The notes under the pieces were generated by a model. That model did no database searches. It saw nothing but the letters and a program-made list of their open reading frames with translations, and was not told the DNA's origin. From positions 62,001 through 126,000 of the forward strand of contig CAYQQJ010000009.1 of assembly GCA_964419935.1 (NCBI GenBank): a DNA stretch of 64,000 nucleotides. The letters are read 5' to 3'. This DNA comes from CAYQQJ01 sp964419935 (GTDB lineage: Bacteria > Pseudomonadota > Gammaproteobacteria > Pseudomonadales > Cellvibrionaceae). The translations under genes were made by a program, and so were the position numbers. This document shows positions 27,535 through 35,985 of the stretch, piece after piece (positions within the stretch are counted from its first letter, which is position 1; each line of letters opens with the position of its first letter).

Positions 27535-27918
27535 TTAATCGTCCAACTCAAAGGCTGTATGCAGATAGCGACAATCGGCTTCGATTTCTTCTGAGCGGAA
27601 ACCACCGATTATTACGCTGTTAGCCTCCAACGCATTTTTAGAGTTTTCGTGAATATTTGCATTCATATCTGTGCGTTCCTGCCATTCGTCGGGGTGGTAG
27701 CACAGGCATTTTGATATCTCATGTAATGCAATTCTCGCTTCGGCCAGCGCTTGCGCTGCGTCATCTACAATACGGCTGATTGAGCCACCGTCGCTAGCTA
27801 TTCCCGCGAATGGAACGAAGACTTCAGCGTACAAAAATTCACCGCCATCAACATCTATAGTGCAGCCATCTAAAGGTCTGCTTTTCGTGAATACAATCCA
27901 AACCTGTTTGCTTTCCAT
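27535..27918 (-). CDS. Hypothetical protein, 127 residues
   Basis: This is not recognised. It is an acidic, soluble protein beginning MESKQVWIVFTKSRPLDG, with strands followed by a helix rich in Ala and Ile (VDDAAQALAEARIALHEI) and a Cys-containing KCLCYHPDEW segment. The acidic tail ends AFELDD. ATG 27918 has an AAGGAA site seven bases upstream; a frame from 27969 adds 17 unsupported residues. It heads the three-gene minus-strand cluster. Small acidic leading genes are common for antitoxins or immunity proteins, but this is only a suggestion. Confidence 0.65.
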   Translation of the reverse strand: MESKQVWIVFTKSRPLDGCTIDVDGGEFLYAEVFVPFAGIASDGGSISRIVDDAAQALAEARIALHEISKCLCYHPDEWQERTDMNANIHENSKNALEANSVIIGGFRSEEIEADCRYLHTAFELDD

Positions 27919-28156
27919 ATTGGTATTCCTTGAAACCATCAAACATTGGAGCAGTGTGTATGGGCTCATTCATAGCTTGGGCAAGCATCAATGGCCGCGG
28001 TAACCGTCATGTTATCCCAGTTTATTGTTAATTTTCTGCCAAGCAAGCATCAGTTTTAGGTGAGGGTTCAAGCGCGCTTGCCCGTGGTCGGGTAGTGTCT
28101 CCTAACCAGGAGATGCACCCGTTGAGGCTTATGCCTCGCGGTAAGCTACACACTCC

Positions 28157-28191
28157 ATTCACCATTCACCATTCACCATTCACCATTCACC
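28157..28191. repeat. Heptamer tandem repeat, five copies
   Basis: Five perfect ATTCACC units (GGTGAAT on the minus strand). The first unit read on the minus strand supplies the TGA stop of the 85-residue gene. Confidence 0.97.
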
Positions 28192-28444
28192 GCCTCCCAT
28201 CCCCCAATCTCTTGAACCGTCCATTCAACTCATCCCCACGCCGTTTCAGGTGATCAACGAACTCACGAGCGCCATTTGCCGTCGCGTCTCCAGAATCTGA
28301 TTTCAAAGCTGCTATACCCAACAAGAAATCACAGAAAAACATGCAGTCGTCATGGAATTCAATTAAATCGTTATGGAGGCTCTGCAGGTCCAGTTGCCAG
28401 ACGTACTGCGGGGGGTATTGGCGTTTTGGTGGTTTGTCAGGCAT
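28187..28444 (-). CDS. Hypothetical small protein next to the XRE gene
   Basis: An 85-residue protein of unknown function: Pro-rich start PDKPPKRQYPPQYVW, central acidic and aromatic helix LIEFHDDCMFFCDFLLG with two cysteines, and a basic end (KRRGDELNGRFKRLG). It is divergent from the XRE regulator, and twin palindromes sit between the two start codons, so both are likely controlled from that site. Its stop codon lies inside a GGTGAAT repeat array. Confidence 0.65.
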   Translation of the reverse strand: MPDKPPKRQYPPQYVWQLDLQSLHNDLIEFHDDCMFFCDFLLGIAALKSDSGDATANGAREFVDHLKRRGDELNGRFKRLGDGRR

Positions 28445-28479
28445 GAGAGTCCGTTTCCATAGTCGAAATTTCCGAACCC

Positions 28480-28514
28480 GAAGTTTAACTTCGTTAAACT
28501 AGAAGTTCAACTTC
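28480..28514. promoter_or_regulatory. Twin palindromic operator before the XRE gene
   Basis: Two 13-bp palindromes, GAAGTTTAACTTC (28480-28492) and GAAGTTCAACTTC (28502-28514), are centred 22 bp apart, about two helical turns. AGTTTAAC and GTTAAACT (28482-28500) form an overlapping palindrome. The site lies between divergent genes and just upstream of the XRE start, which fits autoregulation by the XRE dimer. Confidence 0.75.
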
Positions 28515-28547
28515 AATACCATGGATGCTTTCAACTCGAGGTCATCC

Positions 28548-28766
28548 ATGGGAAACCTTAAGGTTCAATTCGGAAAGCGGCTTCAGGTGCTGCGCCGGGA
28601 GGTCGGCGTCACCCAGGAACAGCTCGCCAATGAGACAGGGCTGACAGTTGAGTCCATCAGCAACATGGAGCGCGGGGTTTTTGGGCCGAAATTCGACAAT
28701 CTTGAGAAGATAGCGAAAACCCTGGAAGTCCCGGTAAAAGCCTTGTTTGAGTTTGAAGGCCACTGA
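28548..28766 (+). CDS. XRE family transcriptional regulator (controller-like)
   Basis: A 72-residue single helix-turn-helix protein: FGKRLQVLRREVGVTQEQLA, then ETGLTVESISNMERG as the recognition helix, and LEKIAKTLEVPVKALFEF. Size and layout resemble controller proteins of restriction-modification systems. ATG 28548 has a GAGG site; an in-frame ATG at 28521 lacks one and would place coding sequence almost against the operators. The type I restriction operon begins 100 bp downstream in the same direction, so it may time restriction after modification. Confidence 0.85.
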   Translation: MGNLKVQFGKRLQVLRREVGVTQEQLANETGLTVESISNMERGVFGPKFDNLEKIAKTLEVPVKALFEFEGH

Positions 28767-28866
28767 GCAGCGCGAGTCGCCCTGGATGGCCTTCAGCTAC
28801 AACTGCAACTATCCTTGCTGTAGAATTTGACGTCAGTACACGTATAAAAAGCCAGGCAGCGATCCC

Positions 28867-31287
28867 ATGGACAAGAAGAAGCTCACAGAGACGGACATCA
28901 TCACCAAGTTCATCCTGCCTGCGGTAGAGGGCGCGGGCTGGGACAAAATGAGCCAGCTTCGCCAGGAGGTCAAACTGCGGGACGGCAAGGTGATTGTGCG
29001 CGGCCAATTGGGCATGCGCAAAGCCGTCCGGGCCGCCGATATCGTCCTTTACTACAAGCCCAATCTGCCGCTGGCGGTTATCGAGGCCAAAGCCAACAAA
29101 CACGAAGTGGGCAAAGGCATACAGCAGGGGCTGGATTACGCCCGCCTGTTGGGAGTGCCCTTCGTATTTGCCAGCAATGGTGATGGTTTTATCTTTCACG
29201 ACAAAACCAATCCCCAGGCGCTGGAAACCGAAATCACCCTGGCTGATTTCCCCTCGCCCGAAACCCTCTGGCAAAAGTTCTGCGCCTGGAAGGGCTACAC
29301 CGAAGCCCAGCTGCCCATTATCAAGCAGCCCTATCACGACGACGGCAGCGGCAAAGCGCCGCGCTACTATCAGCTACAGGCCATCAACAAAACCATAGAG
29401 GCGGTTAGCGCTGGGCAGGATCGGGTGCTTCTGGTTATGGCCACCGGCACCGGCAAAACCTACACCGCCTTCCAAATTATCTGGCGGCTTTGGAAGGCCC
29501 GCCAGAAGAAGCGCATCCTGTTTTTGGCGGACCGCAATGTGCTGGTGGACCAGACCCGCATCAACGACTTTCAGCCCTTTGGCGAAGCCATGACCAAGGT
29601 CACCGGCCGCACCGTGGACCCCGCCTATGAAATTCACCTGGCGCTCTATCAGGCGCTGACCGGCCCGGAAGAACACCAAAAGGCCTACAAACAGGTAGAC
29701 CCGGATTTTTTCGATCTGATTGTCGTGGACGAGTGCCATCGCGGCTCCGCCGCCGAAGACAGCGCATGGCGGGAAGTTCTGGAATACTTCTCCAGCGCCA
29801 CGCAAATAGGCATGACCGCCACGCCAAAGGAGACCGAAGACGTTTCCAACTCCGACTACTTCGGCGATCCGGTCTATATGTATTCTCTCAAGGAAGGCAT
29901 TGAAGACGGCTTTCTCGCCCCCTACAAAGTCGTGCGCGTGGATATCGACATCGACGTGGAAGGCTGGCGCCCCGTCAAGGGCCAGGTGGACAAAAACGGC
30001 GAGCCAATTCCCGACCGCATCTACAATCAAAAAGACTTTGACCGGTTGATGGTCATCGACGAGCGAACGCAACTGGTGGCCGAAACCATCACCAACTACC
30101 TCAAGCGCACCGACCCCATGGCCAAGACCATCGTTTTCTGTAACGACATTGACCATGCGGACCGTATGCGCCGGGCGCTGGTTAACCTCAACCCGGAGCA
30201 GGTCGCCAAGAACGAAAAGTACGTGATGAAAATCACCGGCGACGACGCCGCAGGCAAGGCGCAGCTGGATAACTTTATCAACCCCAAACGTGACTACCCA
30301 GTCATTGCCACGACTTCCGAATTAATGAGCACCGGCGTGGACGCCAAAACCTGCAAACTGGTGGTGCTGGACCAAAACATCCAGTCCATGACCAAATTCA
30401 AGCAAATCATTGGTCGTGGCACCCGCATCGAGGAAAAGTACGGCAAGCTCTGGTTCACCATTCTGGATTTCAAAAAAGCCACCGAGCTGTTTGCCGACGA
30501 ACGCTTTGACGGCATACCGGAGAAAATCCTGGTTAAAAAGCCCGAGGAAATCAACGACCCGGAAAACACCGAACTGGACGACGAACTCAACGATCCGACC
30601 AACACCAATGATGATGAATGGGAGCCGGGTGAAATAGGCGAGTCTGATCCCCCGGAATACCTGGGCGGCGAGATCGGCGGAGAAGGCGAGGGCGGCGAAC
30701 CCGGCGAATACATCAAATACCGCGTAGCCGGCGTTACCGTGAAAAAGCTGGACGAGCGGGTTCAATACTACGATGCCGACGGAAAGCTGGTGACTGAATC
30801 CTTCAAGGACTACACCCGAAAAGCGGTGAAATCGCAGTTCCAGTCCCTGGATGAATTCGTCAACAAGTGGAACGCCACTGACCGCAAACAGGCCGTGATG
30901 GAAGAGCTGGAAGAGCACGGTGTTATCTGGGAGGCCCTGCGCGATGATGTAGGACGCGAGCTGGACGCCTTCGACCTTATCTGCCACGTAGTCTTCGACC
31001 AGCCGCCGCTCACCCGAAAAGAGCGCGCCGATAACGTGAAAAAGCGCAACTACTTCACCAAGTACTCCGGCACGGCTCGCGCTGTTCTGGAAGCCTTGCT
31101 GGACAAGTATGCCGATTCCGGCATCCCTGAAATCGAAAGCATAAATGTGCTTAAAGTCCAGCCCATCAGCCAGTACGGTTCGTCGTTTGAAATCATCAAA
31201 AAAGGTTTCGGCGGCAAACCCAAATATCAGGCCGCCGTCGCCGACCTGGAGCGCGAGCTCTACCTGGATACCGACCAAACCGCATAA
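28867..31287 (+). CDS. hsdR: Type I restriction enzyme R subunit, EcoEI (type IB/C-like) class
   Basis: An 806-residue motor-nuclease subunit. The N-terminal nuclease motif is visible as RAADIVLYY...LAVIEAKANKHEVG (PD-EAK form). Helicase motifs follow: VMATGTGKTYTAFQ, DLIVVDECHRGS, MTATPKE, and IGRGTRIEEKYGK. A Glu/Gly-rich acidic linker (about 560-620) separates the motor from the C-terminal EcoEI-type domain that docks on M2S. It cleaves unmodified DNA after ATP-driven translocation. It is followed by hsdM after 70 bp. Confidence 0.95.
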   Translation: MDKKKLTETDIITKFILPAVEGAGWDKMSQLRQEVKLRDGKVIVRGQLGMRKAVRAADIVLYYKPNLPLAVIEAKANKHEVGKGIQQGLDYARLLGVPFVFASNGDGFIFHDKTNPQALETEITLADFPSPETLWQKFCAWKGYTEAQLPIIKQPYHDDGSGKAPRYYQLQAINKTIEAVSAGQDRVLLVMATGTGKTYTAFQIIWRLWKARQKKRILFLADRNVLVDQTRINDFQPFGEAMTKVTGRTVDPAYEIHLALYQALTGPEEHQKAYKQVDPDFFDLIVVDECHRGSAAEDSAWREVLEYFSSATQIGMTATPKETEDVSNSDYFGDPVYMYSLKEGIEDGFLAPYKVVRVDIDIDVEGWRPVKGQVDKNGEPIPDRIYNQKDFDRLMVIDERTQLVAETITNYLKRTDPMAKTIVFCNDIDHADRMRRALVNLNPEQVAKNEKYVMKITGDDAAGKAQLDNFINPKRDYPVIATTSELMSTGVDAKTCKLVVLDQNIQSMTKFKQIIGRGTRIEEKYGKLWFTILDFKKATELFADERFDGIPEKILVKKPEEINDPENTELDDELNDPTNTNDDEWEPGEIGESDPPEYLGGEIGGEGEGGEPGEYIKYRVAGVTVKKLDERVQYYDADGKLVTESFKDYTRKAVKSQFQSLDEFVNKWNATDRKQAVMEELEEHGVIWEALRDDVGRELDAFDLICHVVFDQPPLTRKERADNVKKRNYFTKYSGTARAVLEALLDKYADSGIPEIESINVLKVQPISQYGSSFEIIKKGFGGKPKYQAAVADLERELYLDTDQTA

Positions 31288-31357
31288 ACCTAATCATTCG
31301 CCTGCCCCCAAACCTTGGGAGGGGCTATAAACCGTATAGAAGCAGTATGAGATCTCT

Positions 31358-32821
31358 ATGAGCATAAGCAACGTCATCAAATCCATTCAGGACATAATGC
31401 GCAAAGACGCCGGCGTGGATGGCGACGCCCAACGTCTGGGTCAGCTTTCCTGGCTGTTGTTTCTAAAAATCTTCGACGCCCAGGAAGAGCAACTGGAACT
31501 TGAGCAGGACAACTACCGCGAACCCATTCCAGATAAATACCTCTGGCGCAACTGGGCGGAAAACAAAGAGGGCATTACCGGCGACGAACTGCTGAGCTTC
31601 GTCAATGACGACCTCTTCCCCACGCTGAAAAACTACAGCGCCAACATCAAAACTAATCCGCGCGGCTTTATCGTGCGCGAAGCCTTTAGCGATGCTTACA
31701 ACTACATGAAGAATGGCACGCTGCTGCGCCAGGTGATCAATAAGCTCAATGAAATCGACTTTACCAGCGCCGAAGAGCGCCATTTGTTCGGCGACATCTA
31801 CGAGCAGATTTTGAAAGACCTGCAAAGCGCCGGTAACGCCGGCGAGTTCTACACACCGCGTGCCGTCACTCGCTTTATCGTGGAAATGATCGACCCGCAA
31901 CTGGGCGAATCCATTTTTGACCCGGCCTGCGGCACGGGCGGCTTTCTGGCCTGCGCCACCGACCATGTACGCACTCGCTACGTCAAAACCGCCAGGCACT
32001 TTCAAACGCTGCAAGGGCAGATCAGCGGCGTGGAGAAAAAGCAGCTGCCGCACCTGTTGTGTACCACAAACATGCTGCTGCACGGTATAGAAGTACCCTC
32101 CAGTATTCGTCACACCAATACCCTCAATCAGCCCCTTTCCAACTGGGATTCGGACAAAGACATCATCATCACCAATCCGCCCTTCGGCGGCATGGAAGAA
32201 GACGGCATCGAGAAAAACTTCCCCTCGGAAATGCAGACCCGGGAAACTGCCGACCTGTTTTTGCAGCTGATTGTCGAGGTATTGAAAGAGGGCGGCCGCG
32301 CCGCCGTGGTCCTGCCGGACGGTACCCTGTTCGGCGAAGGCGTCAAAACCAAAATCAAGGAAATGCTGCTTAACGAATGCAACCTGCACACCCTGGTGCG
32401 CCTCCCCAACTCTGTGTTCGCACCTTACACCAGCATCAAAACCAATATTCTTTTCTTTGACAAGGGTCAGCCCACGCAGGATGTGTGGTATTACGAGCTT
32501 GCCCTGCCGGAAGGTGTAAAAGCCTTCAATAAAACACGGCCTATGAAGCTGGAGCACTTCAGCGCTTGTCGCGAATGGTGGGGCCAACGCGCAACCGGCT
32601 TCACCGAGCGGGAAGAGAACCGCTGGGCTTGGAAGGTTAGCATCGACGAGATCAAGGCTCGCAACTACAACCTGGATATCAAAAACCCGCATGTAGAAGA
32701 GCAGGAAGTACACGACCCGGAAGAACTATTGCGGAACTACGCCCAACAGGAAAAGGAGATTCAGGCGCTGCGCGATCAGTTGAAAAACATCCTCGGTGAT
32801 GCCTTGGGAGCGAAAGCATGA
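31358..32821 (+). CDS. hsdM: Type I restriction-modification M subunit (N6-adenine methyltransferase)
   Basis: A 487-residue methyltransferase. The N-terminal helical domain starts VIKSIQDIMRKDAG; the SAM-binding motif FDPACGTGGFL follows QSAGNAGEFYTPR; the catalytic NPPFGG is intact. It methylates adenine in both strands of the site recognised by HsdS and also protects the host. Its last codon overlaps hsdS by four bases (ATGA), so the two subunits are coupled. Confidence 0.96.
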   Translation: MSISNVIKSIQDIMRKDAGVDGDAQRLGQLSWLLFLKIFDAQEEQLELEQDNYREPIPDKYLWRNWAENKEGITGDELLSFVNDDLFPTLKNYSANIKTNPRGFIVREAFSDAYNYMKNGTLLRQVINKLNEIDFTSAEERHLFGDIYEQILKDLQSAGNAGEFYTPRAVTRFIVEMIDPQLGESIFDPACGTGGFLACATDHVRTRYVKTARHFQTLQGQISGVEKKQLPHLLCTTNMLLHGIEVPSSIRHTNTLNQPLSNWDSDKDIIITNPPFGGMEEDGIEKNFPSEMQTRETADLFLQLIVEVLKEGGRAAVVLPDGTLFGEGVKTKIKEMLLNECNLHTLVRLPNSVFAPYTSIKTNILFFDKGQPTQDVWYYELALPEGVKAFNKTRPMKLEHFSACREWWGQRATGFTEREENRWAWKVSIDEIKARNYNLDIKNPHVEEQEVHDPEELLRNYAQQEKEIQALRDQLKNILGDALGAKA

Positions 32822-34620
32822 ATCAGGCTGCTGTAGAGGAAGTGAGCGCGCAGTTCCAAGTGGAAAATGCAAGCGCACCCGAAACGCTCATTACAGAGCA
32901 CTTGGACCTATGGACCGGCGCCATCGTTAGTAAGGGCACAAGTGGGCGAGGCAGCAGTCAGAAGTATGAGTTGTACGGTATCAAAAAGCTGCGTGAGCTG
33001 ATCTTGGAGTTGGCCGTGCGCGGTAAGCTTACGCCACAAGATCCGCGTGATGAGTCGGCTAGTGAATCATTGAAGCGGATGGCGGAAGAAAGACTGCGGT
33101 TAATTAAAGAAAAAAAGATTCGAAAACCTAATCCGGTACCGCCTATCGGAGAGATGGAGAAACCATTTTCTCTTCCGCCCGGTTGGGAATTCGTTCGATG
33201 GGGTGATATGGCGTTCTGGGCTTTAGGTTCAGGCTTCCCTAAATCAGCGCAAGGCGAATCCGGGGGCGAGGTATTATTCGCCAAAGTTAGCGATATGAAT
33301 CTCCCTGGCAATGAGCGCTACATAGTCGCAACAACGAACACTGTGTCATACGAAACCGCTAGTAAAATCCGAGCCAAAGTCCATGCCAGGGGTGCGGTTG
33401 TTTTCCCCAAGATCGGCGGCGCTATAGCGACAAACAAAAGAAGAATCATCACTAGGCCAACGGCTTTCGACAACAACTGCCTAGGGCTAATTCCATCAGT
33501 CGGAATATCCACTGAATATCTGTTTATGCTCCTCACGGCCGTCGACTTGACGGCGTACCAATCCGGTACATCCGTCCCAGCGCTGAGTCAATCGGTTCTC
33601 GAGCTTATTGTTTCGGCATTGCCTCCACTTGCAGAGCAACACCGCATAGTCGCCAAAGTCGATGAACTAATGACCCTCTGCGACCAGCTGGAAAACCAAA
33701 CCGAGCAAAGCCTGGACGCCCACGCCACCCTTGCGGATACCTTGCTGGACGCGCTCACCCACGCCCAAAGCACTGCAGAACTGGCCGAAAACTGGCAGCG
33801 CCTGGAAACCAACTGGGACATCCTCTTCCCCACCACCCTCGCCGGCGAACGCGCCATCGACAAACTCAAACAAACCATCCTGCAACTAGCGGTCATGGGC
33901 AAGCTCGTCCCCCAAGACCCCAGCGACGAACCCGCTAGTGAACTGCTGAAACGCATAGCCGCCGAAAAAGAGCAGCTGATCAAGGATAGAAAAATTAAGA
34001 AGCAAAAGCCTCTGCCGCCGATTACGAGTCACGAGGAACTGTTTCAAATTCCGGAGGGTTGGGAGTGGGTGAGATTCTTTGATGTGAATACGGTGAAGTC
34101 TGAATTGGTTTCAGCTGTAGATTTTCCAATGGCTAAGCAAATAGCACCGGACTCGATTGAAAAAGGAACAGGAAGGATTCTTTGCGAACGAACGGTATCA
34201 GAAATAGGAGCAAAGGGACCAAATAACAGATTTTATCGAGGTCAAATTTTATACTCAAAGATTCGTCCTTCTTTGAATAAAGTCGTCATAGCTCCCTACA
34301 ATGGATTGTGCAGTGCCGATATGTACCCCGTTATTTGTCACGCTCATAGCGCGTTTATGTTGCAGTATATGTTATCGGAGCCATTTTTGCGGCAGGTTAG
34401 ACTAGCCGAAAATCGTGTGAAAATGCCAAAGTTGAATTTAGAGAGTTTAGGGCAGTTCTTAGTTGCTCTCCCACCGCTGGAAGAGCAGAAGCGTGTTGTA
34501 AGTTATATGGAGGCGCTTATGGCTCTCTGCGAACAACTCAAACAACGCCTACAAACCGCTCAAAAAACCCAACAGAAATTCACCGACGCGATAGTGAGTA
34601 CCTCTTTGTCCGAAAACTAG
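32818..34620 (+). CDS. hsdS: Type I specificity subunit S
   Basis: A 600-residue protein with two target-recognition domains (about 110-260 and 400-540) separated by two copies of the conserved helical repeat: LRELILELAVRGKLTPQDP near 60-80 and LKQTILQLAVMGKLVPQDP near 350-370, each followed by KIRKPNPVPPI or KIKKQKPLPPI. This dual repeat is the spacer that sets the bipartite recognition sequence. The DNA of the recognition domains is visibly more AT-rich than the conserved parts, as is usual. The site itself cannot be predicted. Confidence 0.94.
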   Translation: MNQAAVEEVSAQFQVENASAPETLITEHLDLWTGAIVSKGTSGRGSSQKYELYGIKKLRELILELAVRGKLTPQDPRDESASESLKRMAEERLRLIKEKKIRKPNPVPPIGEMEKPFSLPPGWEFVRWGDMAFWALGSGFPKSAQGESGGEVLFAKVSDMNLPGNERYIVATTNTVSYETASKIRAKVHARGAVVFPKIGGAIATNKRRIITRPTAFDNNCLGLIPSVGISTEYLFMLLTAVDLTAYQSGTSVPALSQSVLELIVSALPPLAEQHRIVAKVDELMTLCDQLENQTEQSLDAHATLADTLLDALTHAQSTAELAENWQRLETNWDILFPTTLAGERAIDKLKQTILQLAVMGKLVPQDPSDEPASELLKRIAAEKEQLIKDRKIKKQKPLPPITSHEELFQIPEGWEWVRFFDVNTVKSELVSAVDFPMAKQIAPDSIEKGTGRILCERTVSEIGAKGPNNRFYRGQILYSKIRPSLNKVVIAPYNGLCSADMYPVICHAHSAFMLQYMLSEPFLRQVRLAENRVKMPKLNLESLGQFLVALPPLEEQKRVVSYMEALMALCEQLKQRLQTAQKTQQKFTDAIVSTSLSEN

Positions 34621-34630
34621 GAGAGTTGAT

Positions 34631-35632
34631 ATGCCCAATAACTGGATGGTCCGCGCCGGTCGCGGCGGCACTTATATCGAGGATTTTGAAACCAAGGGTT
34701 ATGCTGCTATCGGTTGGTCGCGACTGGGAGATCTGACCCAGTACCAGAATACTGAGGCCATACGAGAAGCCTATTTGCGGGAGTTTTCCCAAGCCAAACC
34801 CCAGGCCATGGCCAATGCTGTGGCGATGATCGTCAAGTTCCGCGATCACATCAAAAAGGGCGACACCATCGTCAGTTACGACACGGAAACCCGGCAATAT
34901 TTGATCGGTGAAGATCAGGGCCAGTATGTGTACAAGCCAGACGAAGTAGGTAACTACCCTCAGTTGCGTGTAGTCCGCTGGCAGGGGCGGGTGGATCGTG
35001 ATGCATTAAGCCAGTCGGCCAAAAATTCCCTCGGCTCCGTTCTAACCCTGTTTTCGGTAAGCGACGATGTGGTCGCGGAAATGCGAGCAGCACTGTCGGG
35101 CAACCCTCGCAAGGTCGAGACCCCGGATGAAGCTTTGGAAGAATCAGGCAGCTTTGAGCTACTGAAAGACGAAATCGTCGGCAAGAGCCACGAACTCATC
35201 AAAGACAAGCTGGCTTCTCTGCTACCCGAAGAGATGGAAGAAATGGTCGCCGCCATCCTTCGCGCCATGGGATACAAAGCCAAAGTCTCCCCCAAGGGCC
35301 CAGACCGAGGCGTAGACGTGATCGCCTCCCAGGATGGCCTAAGCCTCACTCAACCGCGCATCAAAGCCGAAGTCAAACACCGCGACGGCGCCATGGGCGC
35401 CCCCGCCATCCGCGGCTTCATCGGCACCCTGCGCGAAGGCGACTCCGGCCTGTTCGTAAGCTCCGGCGGCTTCACCCGCGAAGCCCGCTACGAAGCCGAG
35501 CGCTGCACCTTCCCTCTCACTTTAGTTGATATGGACGATCTATCCGACTTAATAGTCGCCCATTACGAAAATTTTGATTTGGAGGGGCGGGCGTTACTAC
35601 CCCTAATACGTGTCTTCTGGCCGGCTGAGTGA
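34631..35632 (+). CDS. Mrr-like restriction endonuclease
   Basis: A 333-residue protein 10 bp downstream of hsdS. The C-terminal Mrr_cat domain shows AAILRAMGYKAKVSPKGPDR, GVDVIA, IKAEVKHR and GLFVSSGGFTREA, so the PD-(D/E)XK residues Asp, Glu and Lys are in place. The N-terminal part (MVRAGRGGTYIEDFETKGYA, GDTIVSYD) is the domain often found in larger Mrr-type proteins. Such type IV enzymes cut modified DNA. Here it appears to be a fourth member of the restriction operon or a passenger behind it. Confidence 0.88.
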   Translation: MPNNWMVRAGRGGTYIEDFETKGYAAIGWSRLGDLTQYQNTEAIREAYLREFSQAKPQAMANAVAMIVKFRDHIKKGDTIVSYDTETRQYLIGEDQGQYVYKPDEVGNYPQLRVVRWQGRVDRDALSQSAKNSLGSVLTLFSVSDDVVAEMRAALSGNPRKVETPDEALEESGSFELLKDEIVGKSHELIKDKLASLLPEEMEEMVAAILRAMGYKAKVSPKGPDRGVDVIASQDGLSLTQPRIKAEVKHRDGAMGAPAIRGFIGTLREGDSGLFVSSGGFTREARYEAERCTFPLTLVDMDDLSDLIVAHYENFDLEGRALLPLIRVFWPAE

Positions 35633-35659
35633 TCTGAGTAGAAACGTATTGTCGCTAGG

Positions 35660-35762
35660 GAAGCTGCTCTAATGACTTCTTCTGCCAATTAAAAGAAAAC
35701 CTAAAATTCGCCCAACAAACGCAGGAAAAGCTTCAACGCGGTAGTCACTATCGACTGTGATA
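35660..35762 (+). pseudogene. Decayed C-terminal remnant of a second hsdS
   Basis: In shifting frames the sequence reads LMT, then CQLKENLKFAQQTQEKL, then NAVVTID. This is the usual end of HsdS proteins and resembles the end of the adjacent hsdS (MALCEQLKQRLQTAQKTQQK). At least two frameshifts separate the pieces and there is no start. It shows that another specificity gene, or a duplicate tail, once lay here. Confidence 0.7.
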
Positions 35763-35985
35763 GAGAAATAGCTGAGTTAATATTTGCAGTTCGAGCCGGA
35801 CCATAATATAACCTTGGTGTAGGCGATATGGATACCGAAGAACTATCGGTCGGGAGGACACAGTAGCCGTAATGCGGGTGTGGGGGCTAGGCAGGCCATA
35901 GGAATCGGGATTTTCTGGAGGTGTTCCAAGAACATCTTTACTCGTTAACTAACTAAACCGCATTGGAGATGGACAAAGGAAAACT
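35763..35985. other. Non-coding spacer before the ATPase gene
   Basis: With the hsdS remnant this spacer fills the 353 bases between the Mrr-like gene and the ATPase gene. No reading frame or clear promoter was recognised apart from an AAAGGAAAA ribosome binding site just before 35986. Confidence 0.4.

Noticed and set aside
31463..32713. A 416-residue minus-strand frame opposite hsdM
   Set aside because: It is a shadow of the methyltransferase gene, with low-complexity translation and no recognisable domain.
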